The notes beneath the pieces are model-generated. The model saw only the letters and a list, made by a program, of their open reading frames with translations, was not told the DNA's origin and did not search any database. DNA of 64,000 bases from Blasia pusilla (Eukaryota > Marchantiophyta > Marchantiopsida > Blasiales): contig CM114271.1 of assembly GCA_050084515.1 (NCBI GenBank), forward strand, positions 29,822,001-29,886,000, given 5' to 3'. Positions 1 to 11,900 of this stretch are shown one piece after another (position 1 is the first letter of the stretch; every line of letters begins with the position of its first letter). The position numbers were made by a program, and so were the translations under genes.

Positions 1-1668
1 CTTCAAAATTAAACACCAAAGATGAATCTGTGCGAATCAATTTGACGCTTAATGAATAGGCATGAAATCGCACGGCTGCATTGTTTTGGTGTGCCTGGCT
101 ACTAGGTCATGATAGCGCTTGTGTCCTCAACGAATCACTACCATACTCACCTCGGCATGAGGCACTACAATCGCCCGCTTACTGCACAGCCAATGAAGGT
201 GAAAGGTTTGAAAGTATCACGTACAACGACAGTCACGGTAGATCTCAGTCCACAACTCCTTCACAAGTTCTTACGAAGTTGTATCCTTTCGTCAAGCGGA
301 ATGAATCGACTGGCTGAGCTTGTATCAGTGATTACATTATGCGTTGGGAGCCAAAGCTTTCAACATCAAGCTACCATGCTTGCCTGGTAGCTTGAGAGTC
401 GATCTCTAGAGGTTTTCTAGCAACAAAACCAGTGTGCGGCCCTTTGAGAGGGGATAGAAAATAATTCATAATTAAATACGTGTTCAATGACAAGCAGAAT
501 TCTGGAAGAGCGCGTATGCTCGAAGCAATTATGTCGAGCAAGATTGTGTGGAACCCCGCAACTTCATGTATTTGTGTGAAGCATGGAAGAAGGACCGAGC
601 TCTTCAATCGCTCGAATTGGAGAGCACAGTTCGCTGAGGTAGGAAAAGCTTCGAAATGCCAACCGACGCTGACTTCCAGCTCTGCACGAGCTGCAAACTG
701 GGGAAGATCGGTTCTTTTGAGGGAGAATTAATATTCATAATCTCCTCTTATTTGTGTCTGTTTGGACGTTGACGGAATGTCGGTCATCAAATTCTTGCTC
801 CTCATGGATCGAGTAGGCAGCTAGACCTCCCTTCTCCGTTTTTCCTCTATCAATGAGCTGTCTCTGCTTCACCTTTTGGATCGCCACACTCAAATGGGCC
901 GTGTGGAGTGAAGCAGATTTTCACTCATCCTGATCTCTCTTTCATCCGCCTTCAACTAATTCTTCCTGTCTCAAATTTTCAGCTGTTCCTCCCCATATGC
1001 ATTGAGTTTCTAGCAATCCAGCAGATCCGTAATTCCCTCGCTCTTCTGAATTCACATCTTTGTGGTGCTCACCATGCTTCCGATCGCCCACATAACGCAC
1101 TTTATCGTCTTTGTTGTCTCCCACCCACAGCCGAGAATTTGGCTTTCGTTCCGAGCTTAATTGTGACGGACGTAGACCAGAGTGTTCATTCACATGCCAC
1201 GGCTGATGAACTCGACAGTGCTGCTCGTGTGAATCACACCTACAGGTAGAAATGCTATCTCGGTTGTGGTCGTTGGAAAGTGCGTCGTCTACGTTGTGAC
1301 ACCCTGTTTAACCTGCAGGACGGAAAAAGCTGATCCGCACAGCCATTAACGCTGTGGATGAGGACCTTCATACAAGTGAGACGACTGACGCTTTGGAAAA
1401 AATGCGATAGCAAGTGGAATTAGCGGGCGGAGATGGCCAGGTAATTCTGAAATATATGGCCAGTATGCTGATCGATCACACAAGAAGCAACGAAATACTT
1501 TACGATTTTGTTGGTTTAGGGTGTAGAGCACATGCCAGAGTCGATCCATCGATTGTTAATTTCAAAGTGTACTGAAACGGAATCGATGAATCTGCACAGT
1601 TAGAAAGGGGTTGGTGGGTGTGCTTTCCCTTGGTGATGAAACCGATGTTGAATTGAGCGATGAAGGCT
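1..1668. other. no recognised gene
   Basis: About 1.7 kb of ordinary base composition with only short open frames on both strands. I see no domain, tRNA or transposon end. It lies just upstream of the SEC14 pseudogene and may hold its lost first exons and promoter, but no stretch could be matched to the N-terminus of that family. Confidence 0.4.
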
Positions 1669-2550
1669 GATGATGACATCCAACTCTGCAATTCTTGCGA
1701 GCAAGTTCTATGGACATGGTGAAAGCTGCGACTGCATTCGTGGATCATCAGAAATGGCGATCCGAATTAGTGCCGAATGGTCGTTTCACCGAAGCTGATT
1801 TGCCCGCGGACCTTCACACAAAGAAATCATATTGGATAAGCAAAGTCAAACAGGGTCGTCCTGCACTCGTCACTCTTCGTGTACAACAAGAATGATTTTG
1901 ACGAATTTAAGCGTACACATCCAAACCTCACAATGCTCTTCAATGCCGAATCTCTCTTAGTGATGGTTATAGCATCCGGATGCTCCAACTTTTTATCCAA
2001 GATAGATTCATAATCCGCATTCTAGGATTACCATGCAGTCTATCCCAGGCTATAAACGTGTGATGAACGTGCTTCCCTCATTCCTTCCCAACAAAGCTGA
2101 GCGTAGTCTTTGTTCCAAGTGAACTTATCAGATGTTGAAGTCATGCTCTTACGGTTTCGATCGTTGGTTTGTGGCAGGTTTCATCATCTATGCACTTGAC
2201 AAGGTTATTTCTGGGTGAACTTTCAAACGTGTGAAATTTTTTTTGACCAGACTCCAACTTCATGCATCTGTTCAGTTTCGATGTGACGTCATAATTTTTT
2301 CTTGGATTGTTGGTTATCTTCGAAGGCAAAGCAGTGACTACTCAATCTTTGTTAGAACCATCAATTCTGCTAATTTGGACACTTCTTTCAACCAGAGAGA
2401 TTTTCTCAATTGTAACGAACACCACCGCGATTTGCTGCCATCATCCTTGTGTTTCTATCGCATAGCACCTCCAGGGACTCCTGATTTGTCGCCAACGTGC
2501 ACTGTAAAGTAATGTGAATGAAGAATGTAGACTCCAAAATTTTCCTAGCT

Positions 2551-2643
2551 TGAAGAGTTCAAATTCCTTGCGAGCAAGGAATTTGAACTCTTCATGATAA
2601 TTTTTAATTTCTATTATTCTATAAGAACAATAGAAATTAAAAA
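2551..2643. repeat. two adjacent hairpins
   Basis: The first hairpin has 21-bp perfect arms (2551-2571 and 2574-2594) with a 2-base loop. The second follows at once, with arms near 2601-2620 and 2624-2643 (one mismatch) and a 3-base loop. They lie between pieces of the SEC14 pseudogene. Similar side-by-side hairpins occur at 55045-55127. Confidence 0.85.
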
Positions 2644-2689
2644 GAAAGAGAATTGGTTTAGAAAATAGACTGCCCGACAACAAGAAAAA

Positions 2690-2965
2690 AATTTGAATTT
2701 ATGTACAATATCATATAACTAAAAGGCACACGTGTAATACATAGAAAATAAAAAAATGTTTGAAGAGTTGATGTATAGCCCGCGAAAAGAAAAGATTAAT
2801 GATGTTGCACATGTGGACAGAAAAAAAATATTTGAATTTATGTAACATCATTAATATTATGTGAATTATAATATGTGAAACATTTTCTTGCTACCCAGAT
2901 GCCACATGTCAAACATAAAAATGTTTCCAAATCAAAAAGGCACTTTCCCATAATAATATAGATGT
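2690..2965 (+). repeat. dispersed repeat related to the 53.6-54.7 kb array
   Basis: Shares an ordered series of phrases with the tandem array at 53.6-54.7 kb: a stretch on 'tatagcccgcgaa', then 'gattaatgatgttgcac', 'gtgaaacattttcttgct', 'ccaaatcaaaaaggcact' and 'cccataataatatagat'. Here it is a single copy without the central hairpin. It is probably a non-coding mobile sequence; its superfamily is not proven. Confidence 0.65.
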
Positions 2966-3505
2966 AGAGGGGCGGAAACGTTATGCAATCTTAAGTGTCT
3001 ACGGGAATGACTCATTCTACACTCACCTGTACGACCACAAACCGCATCTTCTCATGGTGTCTGCTAGAGATTTTCCTTCAGATTACTCTTGCCTAACAAT
3101 AAGTTGCCAATTCTGAAATTCTGATTTCATGTGCAGGACCATTATCCTGGACTTGTTGACAAGATCTTCATGGTCAACGTGCTTTCGATCTTCAATGGTC
3201 TTTGGAAAGTTGTGAGCCTCTTCATAGATGAAGGCACAAAGAAAAGAGTAGGTCTCGTAACTTCATTACACGACCATGTAGATTGATGTTCTTTGACCTG
3301 ATGCGTAGGTGGGCAAATTGCTAGGTCTGGTAAGGTGTGGAAGCTATGGAGAACTCATCTGGTTGTTCACCGTTGTTGCTTATCTGTCGACAAGAAGAAC
3401 CTGACGGAAACCCTTCTTACTGATTTTTATATGGAAGATCTGCCAAAGGAGTAAGATGGGAATGCTGAACTTGTACTCCAGCATGATGTTGTCATTCCGC
3501 AATGA

Positions 3506-5340
3506 TCGCGATATTCTCATTTCCAATCATGGAGAGACCTGAAAATTGGAATCTAGCAACGTCAGCAAGGATCTTCCGTGGGAAGAGGTACTTGCCCGAT
3601 GCCTTGAATGAATGCAGTCCCCGGGTCTCTTCGTCTCGGCCAAATTCTCGGCAACAGTATATGTGTCGGGACCAAACCACCATATCATCATCCCATCAAG
3701 TGCTCCTCTGTTTCCTCTCATCCCAGTCTGCAATGATGCAACTGTATCATGGGTTCCAAAATCCCTCCAATGCAATTGATGAATGGAAGTAGAGCGAAAA
3801 GAAAGATTCACGCCAGAAAAGTTGCTGCGAATGTAGTTCACCTGAGGATCTACTTGCGAGAATATCAAGTCCTTACGTCATGGACACAGGAAGACAGATT
3901 GCATGGGCCGAACACCGACATTGTTTGGCAGTCATTGAACCAATGTTCCATCATTGTGTCAAAATCCATTCCAATAATCGAATACTTCACATGAGAGCAG
4001 AAGTTACTACTTAGAAGGTTCCTTCCCCTCTCGGTCAGAGCTTATTATCGTGTATTTTTTTTCCACTCTCCCGAGTCCCCGCTTCTATTTTCCTCTCATC
4101 CCTTTTGTATGCAGGACTGTCTTTTCTCGTCACATGAAAGCAGAATGCACCTGCGAAATGAACCATCCACTATGCCCTAGACTTGGTTTTAAACATTGGA
4201 AATTCTTGAGAAATTCATATCCAGAACGTAGCACTAGCACACTTCAAATCATAGCCCGGATGAAGGGAGGCTGCGTCCAAGTGTGCACTCAGATAACGAA
4301 TGCATGCGGCAGATTATTGACAAGAGACTAAGAATAGGAAAGGTAAGAAATTTTGAAAATCAATTTCAACCGACGACACCGGAAGTTCCGGTGGCAATTT
4401 TTATCCGGATGGGACAAAGGCGATCTTTAACATGCTCTACTCATTCGTAGGAACTCAGGCAATGCACTTCGTTTCTGTTGCACCTCAAATGTTGGTACAC
4501 AAAGAACCAGTCAGAACACTGCGCAAGCAACCGGCACCATCAGCAACAAAATACGAGCTCTGCTTTTTCGTTCAGTGTCCATCACGAGATCACCCTTTGC
4601 CCTGAATCCGTTCGATAATCATTTATGGACGAGGACTGGAACATCCGCGCATGCCTCACTGGACAATCTGCACATCTATGCAGACGGTGTTGGCTACAGG
4701 AGTTGACACTCAGGAGTCAGTTTGTATTGGTCTTTTTGCGAATATCGTCCTGATCTAAACTAAAAATGTCTACGACCAGTTTCAGATCAGATGTATCACG
4801 AACTAATGCATTCTAGTCATTAATAATAACTAGTTTCACACTGGTATTCTTACACGAAATCCACGTAAATCAATTCTTTCACAATAAGAAACTGAAACTC
4901 GAGAGTATTAATTATATCGACGAATTCCACATTATCTTGATTTATAAGAATTTTTCTTATGAGAGAAAATTGAATAAGGGGAAGATAATCGCAAATGATA
5001 AATTTTCCGAGTGAGGGTTTTCTCATAAAACAAATTTGATTTGATTTTTGATTGAAGAGGGATGGAGAAACAAGGAATAAATTTATAGTAAGGTAAGTTT
5101 CCCTAAAAATAGCAATCTTGATGGTAACCTACGCGCACAGGTTATCAAGGGCGGATGACCTCCTCAACAAGTCATTGTGCTATCAAAGACCAAAAGAGGA
5201 AAGTCGCCAAAAACGACGATCTCGACACAATGGACCCATCCTCAACCTCATCCGACATCTTGGGATGAAGTTACACTTAAGACAATCCGCTGGCTCTCTA
5301 TGCCGTCGTCGTGATAGATCTCTACTTATTGACTACTAAG
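3506..5340. other. no recognised gene; one exon-like block
   Basis: Mostly unassigned. On the + strand 4250-4342 reads as a short open stretch (PDEGRLRPSVHSDNE, then IIDKRLRIGK) that ends exactly at a strong splice donor (AAG/gtaaga, about 4342). It may be one exon of an unrecognised or dead gene. The piece 4800-5100 is AT-rich with nothing visible. Confidence 0.3.
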
Positions 5341-5410
5341 ATGTGACAACTGTGATGCGCATACATATTGCTACACAATACACATCAATGGTCACATCCA
5401 CACCACACAA
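5341..5410 (-). repeat. LTR-end fragment of the methyltransferase-gypsy family
   Basis: From 5351 the sequence matches the terminal 60 or so bases of the LTRs at 38137 and 19361 (TGTGATGCGCATACATATTG and on). It is preceded by 'aagatgtgacaac', the same 10-12 bases that precede the LTR end at 19361. Only the last part of an LTR is recognisable. Confidence 0.6.
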
Positions 5411-6590
5411 CATTGAGCTTCCCCGACACACGGATAGATCCACACATGTATAAAAATCAACTCAGGTATGTACGTCGAGATGACACAACCGCTCTCCTAA
5501 TTGACAGTTGGATCCTCCAAATATAGATAGTAGATATTGTAGAAAAACTGCTAAAGAAGCATAACTAATGGGATACGCACAATGATGAATCCATCATTGT
5601 GTTCCATAGCCCCCACATTGTCAGATAATTTCATATTTGGCATGTTGAAATTTGTTAATATCTAGTTTAGTCATGCTCTAAAAATAATTAGTCAGATACT
5701 AACTTAGTTGGATACTAATTTAGTTAGTTAGAGATAATTTAGTGTTCCTCTATCTTTTAGGGTAACTTTGAATTAGGGCAATTCTCGAGTTAGGGTTAGC
5801 CACCATCTGTTATTTAGGGTATGGATCTGTTCAAGAAGATCTAAGGGCCAGAAGTGCTCACCCTGATGTATATAATGTCTCTGTTTAGAAAGCAGAAGCC
5901 AATTCTACAAAGATGCACAATTTTGGTGAGGACTCTGAGGCTCTTGGTCCCGCCAGAGTGATCGAAAGTAGGAAGAGGAGATTGAGACTAATTGCTGTGC
6001 TTGCTAGAGCCTCACCTGGAAGGCAGGTTGTTTTGTCTAGTATCTTTGATGGAGATTGTTTGTGCTCAATGGTGAGCCATGTCTGATCTCCGAGTGGTGA
6101 CATGTGAGAACCTGTCAGAGTGTGAGTGCAAGGTGTGGTGAGTAGAATCCTTCTTAGTATCTCTTAGATAGTAAGAAGAGTCACATCATGGTAGGCTCTG
6201 ATTTGGCAATAGAGATAGGAATTGATTTGCTGATTGTGTACAAGCTGAAATCATGGATGGTCTAGCTGATGCTAGCTCTGACTTTGTACAAGGAGATACT
6301 TCTGCTGGTCAAGCATATTCTCATGGCAGTCGCAGCATTTATGATATTCACATTCACTTAAGGAATTTCCAATCATGCGCTGGATGAATAGGATTATCTA
6401 ATATCGCCATTTATGCATGTCTTAACTATTACAAACTTTACAACAACAAAGTAGACTTGTGGGACCCTATTCACCATATGCATCTTTCTCTGTACAAGTG
6501 GTTCAGTACTTTGCTTTGTTAGTGGCTAATCTCTTCTCCTATACTTCACAGTTTCGTTGCATAAAAGTGTAGTCACATTCAGACATTCAG
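5411..6590. other. unassigned, possible retroelement leader
   Basis: A TATA-like box (TATATAA, 5869-5875) is followed by a basic open stretch on + at about 5890-6080 (contains GPARVIESRKRRLRLIAVL). An LTR/gag start is possible, but no partner LTR, primer-binding site or gag motif could be found. The rest shows nothing. Confidence 0.2.
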
Positions 6591-6629
6591 TTGCCTCCCC
6601 ATCTGCATCTTGGGCAGATGGGGAGGCAA
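6591..6629. repeat. inverted repeat with a nearby direct copy
   Basis: Arms of 16 bp (6591-6606 and 6614-6629) on TTGCCTCCCCATCTGC form a hairpin with a 7-base loop. A third, direct copy of the arm (TTGCCTCCCCATC) is at 6659-6671. Confidence 0.85.
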
Positions 6630-8943
6630 ATGTTCTAGTCAGAGACCGGACATATCTGTTGCCTCCCCATCCGGATCTTGAGCCAGTTACGCTCCTTCAT
6701 TTGATACTTTTGATGCAATAACAGGTGCACCTGAACTACGTTGGCTCGAAGGAAAGGCAGATCCGTGTGCACTATGGCTGCCTTCTAAGTGTCTTGCTGG
6801 TGAAATCAGGTATGCTTCACTTTCAAGCCTGAGCGAATCAGAAATGTGTACCAGTTTTGCGTAACTTTCTTCCAAAGTTGCTAGCTTTGCTGTTATATGT
6901 CGTTTCTCTCTGTCAAGGGCCCCTTCGGCCGCCAGGATTCCATGCGACTCTGTTGTTGGAACAGTTTCACAGTTGAGGCAATAGGAGTCTGGGCATGCCA
7001 TCAACGAAACCTTTCAGTTGACTAAGAGTGGATCTCACAAGACAGGGTAGTGATCAAATTTTCAGCTCTAAACGGCTGCCAACTTACATCATATCTAATA
7101 GTACGCCAGTTTGCTGCATCCCCTGTAAGCACTCTCCCACAACAACGGAATTTCGTGCGCAATCAACCAAATTGTCAGTAAGAGTGTTCAGAAGGTAAAT
7201 TCAATCAGCATTGAACAGGTGGTGGTCTCAAAGGATGGCCCACAGAATATCTTGAGTAGCTTAACATAGAAACTAGGAATGCTCATCCGTGACCCAACTT
7301 TATTCATCAAAGCTTGTGATAACACCTACTGATGGGATGACATAATCTAGCTTATTCTCTGCTGATGTCTAGTTCTAGTAAAATCTAGTTAGTTTTGTTA
7401 ACTACGGTTACCTGTTTACCACTGTTAAAATCCTCTGAGCTTATTTAGATTGATTGTTACTATCTACTCATCCAGTTAGAATCCTGCTCCTGATGTGGTG
7501 TTCTTGTGTGCTGGCCTGCTCCTAAATGTGCTAGCTCTTACCACCTTGCCCTGCCATGCAAAGGTTTCTTTTGCTGCGCGCAACCCACCTCCCACCCGTC
7601 TTGCTGGGGACTTTTTTAGTCTTCCCTCTTTCCTGCTCAGCTTGATTCACTTCTAGCTACTGCCCTCTAAGGTAGTGTGTTTCGAGATTATCTTCTAAAC
7701 ACCTGAAGGTCTGCTGGTTCCTTGGTCAACCAAGGACATACGTTTCGGTGTGGAGGATGCTCCTGAACCAATCTGTCACATAGTGCTGCATGTTGGTTCC
7801 ATTCACACCGGCTCAGGTCCTGTGTATTCTAATCAGGCGCTGCTCTGTTCAGCAACCCACTCTCACTAGAACTTGCAGAGATACTCTCCATGCAATCCCT
7901 GACTCTTCCAGGGTTGTAAGTGATTACCGTCTTGTACATGGTTCAGTGGAAGATCCTGGCAGGATGTACTCCCTTTCTAGACTTTAAGAGTTTTGAAGAT
8001 CAGATCTGAGAGAAGTAGCATTCTGATTTCAACAAAAGAACAGACAAAGACCAGAGAAACTATGTTTTACACTGGGATGATGTTACATCACTGGCCGTTG
8101 CGAGATTGGAGAAGAAATATTTGATTGCAAGACTTGACCACCATTCAAAGCGTCTGTTTCAAGGAAGTCTATCTTTGCTCCATCCCATACCTCAGCAACA
8201 GTATCACTCTGCAATCTATTTTGTGGCAGCTGGCCATTGCCAGGTTCATTGTGGAGAGTGCTGCTCCTGTCTGGTAAATTATCTCCAAAACGCGATGTCT
8301 GGTAAAGTTTCCAAAACGCGATTGGACTTGCCTGATTGACCGGAAACTTTGAGAGAACCCCTCCCATCAACTTGTTCTCTGGAACTTGCGAATACCCTCG
8401 CCGCCTCTTTTGTAAGAATTGTTTAAAGCACAAATGCTCCTCACTTGCAAGACTGAACAACCCCCAGAGCATGTACATAATTGTTACTAATATAGAAATG
8501 ATAAGACCACGCTAGTTAAGCATTTTTGCCATGCACTTAACTGTAAACTCGGTAAGCTTGACATCCACTTTCCAAAACCAGTATCTGTTGCGCAGAGGTA
8601 GAAAAACCCGATTGGTCAGGAATTCTTGATTGGTAGATGCAGCACCACAAAGCGAGCCACTAGTTCCTCCGGCATGAGCAGACTTAACAAGTTTATTGAG
8701 AGCCAAGCTTTTTCTCACCTTCAAAAGAACCTGCTCTGGTGACTTTCACCGGAGCAGAACAGAGAACAAGAGTACCACTCGCGAGATCTTCCTGACTGAG
8801 AAATGAATCAGATTTCAATCCCAATTGGGGTCCAGTCTTAGAGCGACACAGAAACTCGTTGAAATTGCCAACACCCTCTGGGCTGCCAGATGCATCTCCA
8901 CATTGTTCAGAAAAGTAACTTATTTCTGATGTGGAAGGAAACC

Positions 8944-9186
8944 CAGTCGCTGAACACATCATATAAGAGACAATAAACTTAGGGAACTGCATGGGCCGAA
9001 ATTTACACTACTCTAGTTCCAGTATTTAGGTCCATTCTAATTCTCACATTACAAGGATTCAGCAATCAGTCGCTGAACACGCTATGTAAGAGAATCAATT
9101 TAGGGACCAGCGTAGGCCAAAATTTACACGAGTCTAGTCCCCGTATTAGGTCCATTCTAATTATCACAGTACAAGGATTCAGCATC
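8944..9186. repeat. 123-bp tandem duplication
   Basis: Two copies start at 8944 and 9067 with 'cagtcgctgaacac' and end with 'acaaggattcagca'. They differ at scattered sites, so the duplication is not recent. The first copy contains the splice-acceptor-like edge of the exon-like block at 8960-8710, so the acceptor is duplicated too. Confidence 0.8.
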
Positions 9187-9667
9187 AGCAAGAGTGCGGT
9201 AGCTAAGACCAGACGAATCATTCATAATGAAGCACCGAAATGGCGATGTATCTGCGCATCTGAAATTTCAATAAATAGGTCTTCGCCATCAGAGATTCCA
9301 GCGATAGTTTCATCTCAGAATACTGAGACGATCAAGAAATCACTACAGATGATCAGGACTGTAATGTCGACAAGTGATGACCAAAAGCTTCCAAAGATAT
9401 GCATGAAAGAAAACAAACCACTTTCCTGACGTTTCTGTCCATGAGTTGACAAAATCTTTCTTCTTCTAGGATCGACTTTATCAGTTTTAAGGACATATAT
9501 ACGGACAACACATGTACACTAAATCCTAGACATTATCAGACAGCTAATACAGGTTGGTCCAGGAGCTCAGGTCAGAGACACTTTCAAACACGAGAGTGAA
9601 CGACTTGGCTTACCTAGCAGAGGTCACCTAGTAGCTGTGTCAGCAAAGATTTGACTGTAGACACAAA

Positions 9668-9712
9668 GTTCACAGCCAGCGACTTCAAGTCTTGAAGTCG
9701 CTGGCTGTGAAC
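9668..9712. repeat. 45-bp perfect palindrome
   Basis: Arms of 22 bp (9668-9689 and 9691-9712) with a single-base centre at 9690, no mismatch. A target-site duplication or terminal repeat was not found. Confidence 0.92.
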
Positions 9713-10216
9713 ATAAAAATAACGATAAAAAAACGACGTGGTTATGAACCAAATTTATCTATAGCAGGAGGATACATGTGATTTGATCAAATACAACGAT
9801 CTGCGAAGACTATATCTGTAGCACATGGACATGCCCTTAAGCGAGGCCTTAAGGCATTTATTTAATGTCATTGTGATCCATACCACCCGTTGAGGGTTTG
9901 GCTCGTGATGACTGCCTCTCTTCCTCCAAAACGTTCAGGTGAGCATTTATTTCCCGGCTGACAACAACAATCACAGGAAAATCAGTGAAGACGTCAGCTG
10001 GAAAGGATGTCAAACACCAATGAAATTTCCAGTTTTTGGCTTTGTGAGAATCTGTAATTTCAGGAACACAGAGACAGACATACAACCTACCTAAGTGAGA
10101 ACCTTGTCACTGACAGCAAAGGGAAACTGGACGCTCTTTGAGTGAGCAATGTCTCCACGGGCATTCTCCCCAGAGCCAAAATGAACCTTTCAAGATTCAT
10201 CCTCGTTCTTGTTTGC

Positions 10217-10248
10217 CAATGCCATGCTTGTGCACAAGCATGGCATTG
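10217..10248. repeat. 32-bp perfect palindrome
   Basis: Two 16-bp arms (CAATGCCATGCTTGTG and its complement) meet with no spacer. No flanking duplication is visible. Confidence 0.92.
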
Positions 10249-10778
10249 ACGAAAAATCCAGCGGGAAATAAGATTCTGAGTTATAAATTTTAATTGAAAT
10301 TCATCCAACAACTGTGCAGGAACAATGAGCATGCGCAGACAGTCAATCGCAGCTAAACACAGCAAGCACCAATTAGCATTTACTAAGGTTGGGTACGAAC
10401 GTAGTCGATTAAACATTTAGATCATGCAGACGTGCTGAACCGCATACAAAAAATAAAATAAAATGAAATAATGGATGAGCTAATAGCTTCTCTTAAGACC
10501 CAAATTTTACGTACAACAGATGCGAGACCATGAAAGACATGTGTTTACCCCATTGATCACTCAAACAACAATCAGCTTGGAATGATCATATGCCATGTGT
10601 CACCAACGGAACTCAATATCCGATAAACCACCAAGTATTAACTCTCATGTACGTATACTTGGACAGAACCCACACATAGAATAAAAAAGAAGGGAGACAG
10701 CTAAAATTCATCATTGACGATGTCATGTGATGTCATCATCTCGTCTGCATGAAGGCATATAAAGTGATGGATCAATCT

Positions 10779-10937
10779 AGCCTCCACACTGTTAAACAAT
10801 TGTGTGGGTTAACAATTGTAAGGGTTCCGGCCCATCTCATCCCACCTCATTTGTTGCGGTTTAACAATTGTTGGACGGAACCCTTACAATTGTTAAACCA
10901 CAACAAATGAGGTGGGATGAGATGGGCCGAGCCTCCA
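10779..10937. mobile_element. small insertion made of overlapping inverted repeats
   Basis: A 143-bp block (10787-10929) is flanked on both sides by the same 8 bases, AGCCTCCA (10779-10786 and 10930-10937), as after a transposition. Inside are two inverted repeats that share sequence. Pair A is 10809-10829 with 10876-10896 (21 bp, perfect). Pair B is 10829-10871 with 10886-10928 (43 bp, one mismatch). The pairs interlock, so both cannot form as simple hairpins together. No coding capacity; a non-autonomous DNA element of unknown family is inferred. Confidence 0.6.
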
Positions 10938-11082
10938 ACCATGCACTAGCCCTTACACCACTACATGATCGACTATAGGCTCTCGATACCTTAGGTGTAT
11001 TGGATCCTAAATGAGTTTTGATGAAAGGTAACTATATAGATGGTCATAGAGGGTCAGATAATCCACTCTCCTCCATCATATA

Positions 11083-11118
11083 TGTAGGGATAACCTCCTT
11101 GTGGAGCCTATCCCTACA
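11083..11118. repeat. short hairpin
   Basis: Arms TGTAGGGATA (11083-11092) and TATCCCTACA (11109-11118), with an inner pairing CTCC/GGAG. It lies in an unassigned stretch (10938-11500) that otherwise shows nothing. Confidence 0.7.
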
Positions 11119-11500
11119 CTTGCGGAGTGCAAGTTGGAGTGGATATGATCCCTCTTGAACTTGCGAAAAAGTCTCTCAAGAGTGGAATGTGGTGTACTCC
11201 CAAGTGGGAGCTAAAAAATTGGGGCCACCAAACTCCATCAACCAAGGAATACTTAGGGAGCCGTCAACTCCTACATAACTATCAATACACCTAAAAACTG
11301 ACAAAAGCCAAGATGTTTGGGTCCTAGCCTTTACCTTGTCTAGGTCCTAGGAAAGCTCCAGGAAGTCCCACTCAAGACACTCAAAGACATCCATGAGGGT
11401 CGTGCCTAAGATCCTCAATCTAGCTTTAAAAGACTCTAAAGGGGCCATTGTGCAAACCCACTTTATTATAAAAGAAAACCTCGAAAGAGGACAAAGACAG

Positions 11501-11900
11501 CAAGGTTGCACGGAAACAAACTTGTCCAGACATGTTTGCAGACCTGCCATCCCGCTCCACACCCACATTTTTTTGGTAGCCAAGTCGCGAGGATGAGTTG
11601 TAGGCAACAAGTCGAGCATGGGCTTGCAGATAGAGGGGGGGTGGGGGCAGGGTTTGTGCCTATGTGCCCTGCACCCTGCCCATGCAAGAGGCCTAGGGAT
11701 GTGGATTGAAAAAAATTGGCCCGTACCTCTCTCATGCAAGCAAGGTATAAGGCGCGCGTGCACACATTGCCAAAAGCAGGGGGGTTTGCAAGAGGGACGT
11801 AGGCAAGGCGGGGTGCAAAGATGGGTTGGCAAGGGTCCAAGATTGGATGCAAAGATACATGCAAGGAGGACTCGGGGGTGCAAGATGCATGTAATCGAGC
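11501..11900 (+). mobile_element. hAT-like non-autonomous element, left end only
   Basis: Begins with CAAGGTTGCAC, the same 11 bases that start the element at 28805, followed by a similar 'gaaacaaacttgtccagacatg' stretch. The interior is GC-rich and repetitive (runs on 'ccctgc', 'gcaagg', 'gggggt'). The matching right end was not found, so the end coordinate is approximate. A long open frame crossing this stretch on the - strand is a by-product of its composition. Confidence 0.45.

Larger units (their letters stand above)
1669..3505 (+). pseudogene. SEC14-like (CRAL-TRIO) lipid-transfer protein pseudogene
   Basis: Broken plant SEC14/CRAL-TRIO gene; intact relatives move phosphatidylinositol and other lipids between membranes. 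Three pieces in family order are seen. (1) 1669-1915 gives DDDIQLC, FLRASSMD, FVDHQKWRSELVP and later NKNDFDEFKR, the CRAL-TRIO N-terminal region. A frame change is needed near 1690 and another near 1876. (2) 3137-3244, after a good splice acceptor (TGTGCAG), gives DHYPGLVDKIFMVNV and GLWKVVSLFIDEGTKKR, the lipid-binding core. (3) 3392-3505 gives NLTETLLTDF, LPKE, stop, DGNAELV and VVIPQ; the stop is TAA at 3452-3454 where the family has Tyr. The exon expected between pieces 1 and 2 was not found; that space holds repeats from about 2540 to 2965. Two frameshifts plus a nonsense codon make a functional product very unlikely. Confidence 0.78.
6687..10416 (-). other. exon-like blocks of an unrecognised gene
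   Basis: Several minus-strand blocks look like exons. 6955-6687 is preceded by an AG acceptor and gives a charged helical stretch (EKRHITAKLATLEESYAKL) ending at a stop. 8478-8083 has a possible donor (GAG/GTATGG). 8960-8710 is bounded by an acceptor (GTGTTCAG) and a donor (GAAG/GTGAG). 9965-9858 gives INAHLNVLEEERQSSRAK and a stop after an acceptor (GTTGTCAG). No domain is recognised and frames across junctions could not be confirmed. It may be one gene, two genes or decayed remains. The block 7010-8080 between them shows nothing. Confidence 0.25.
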
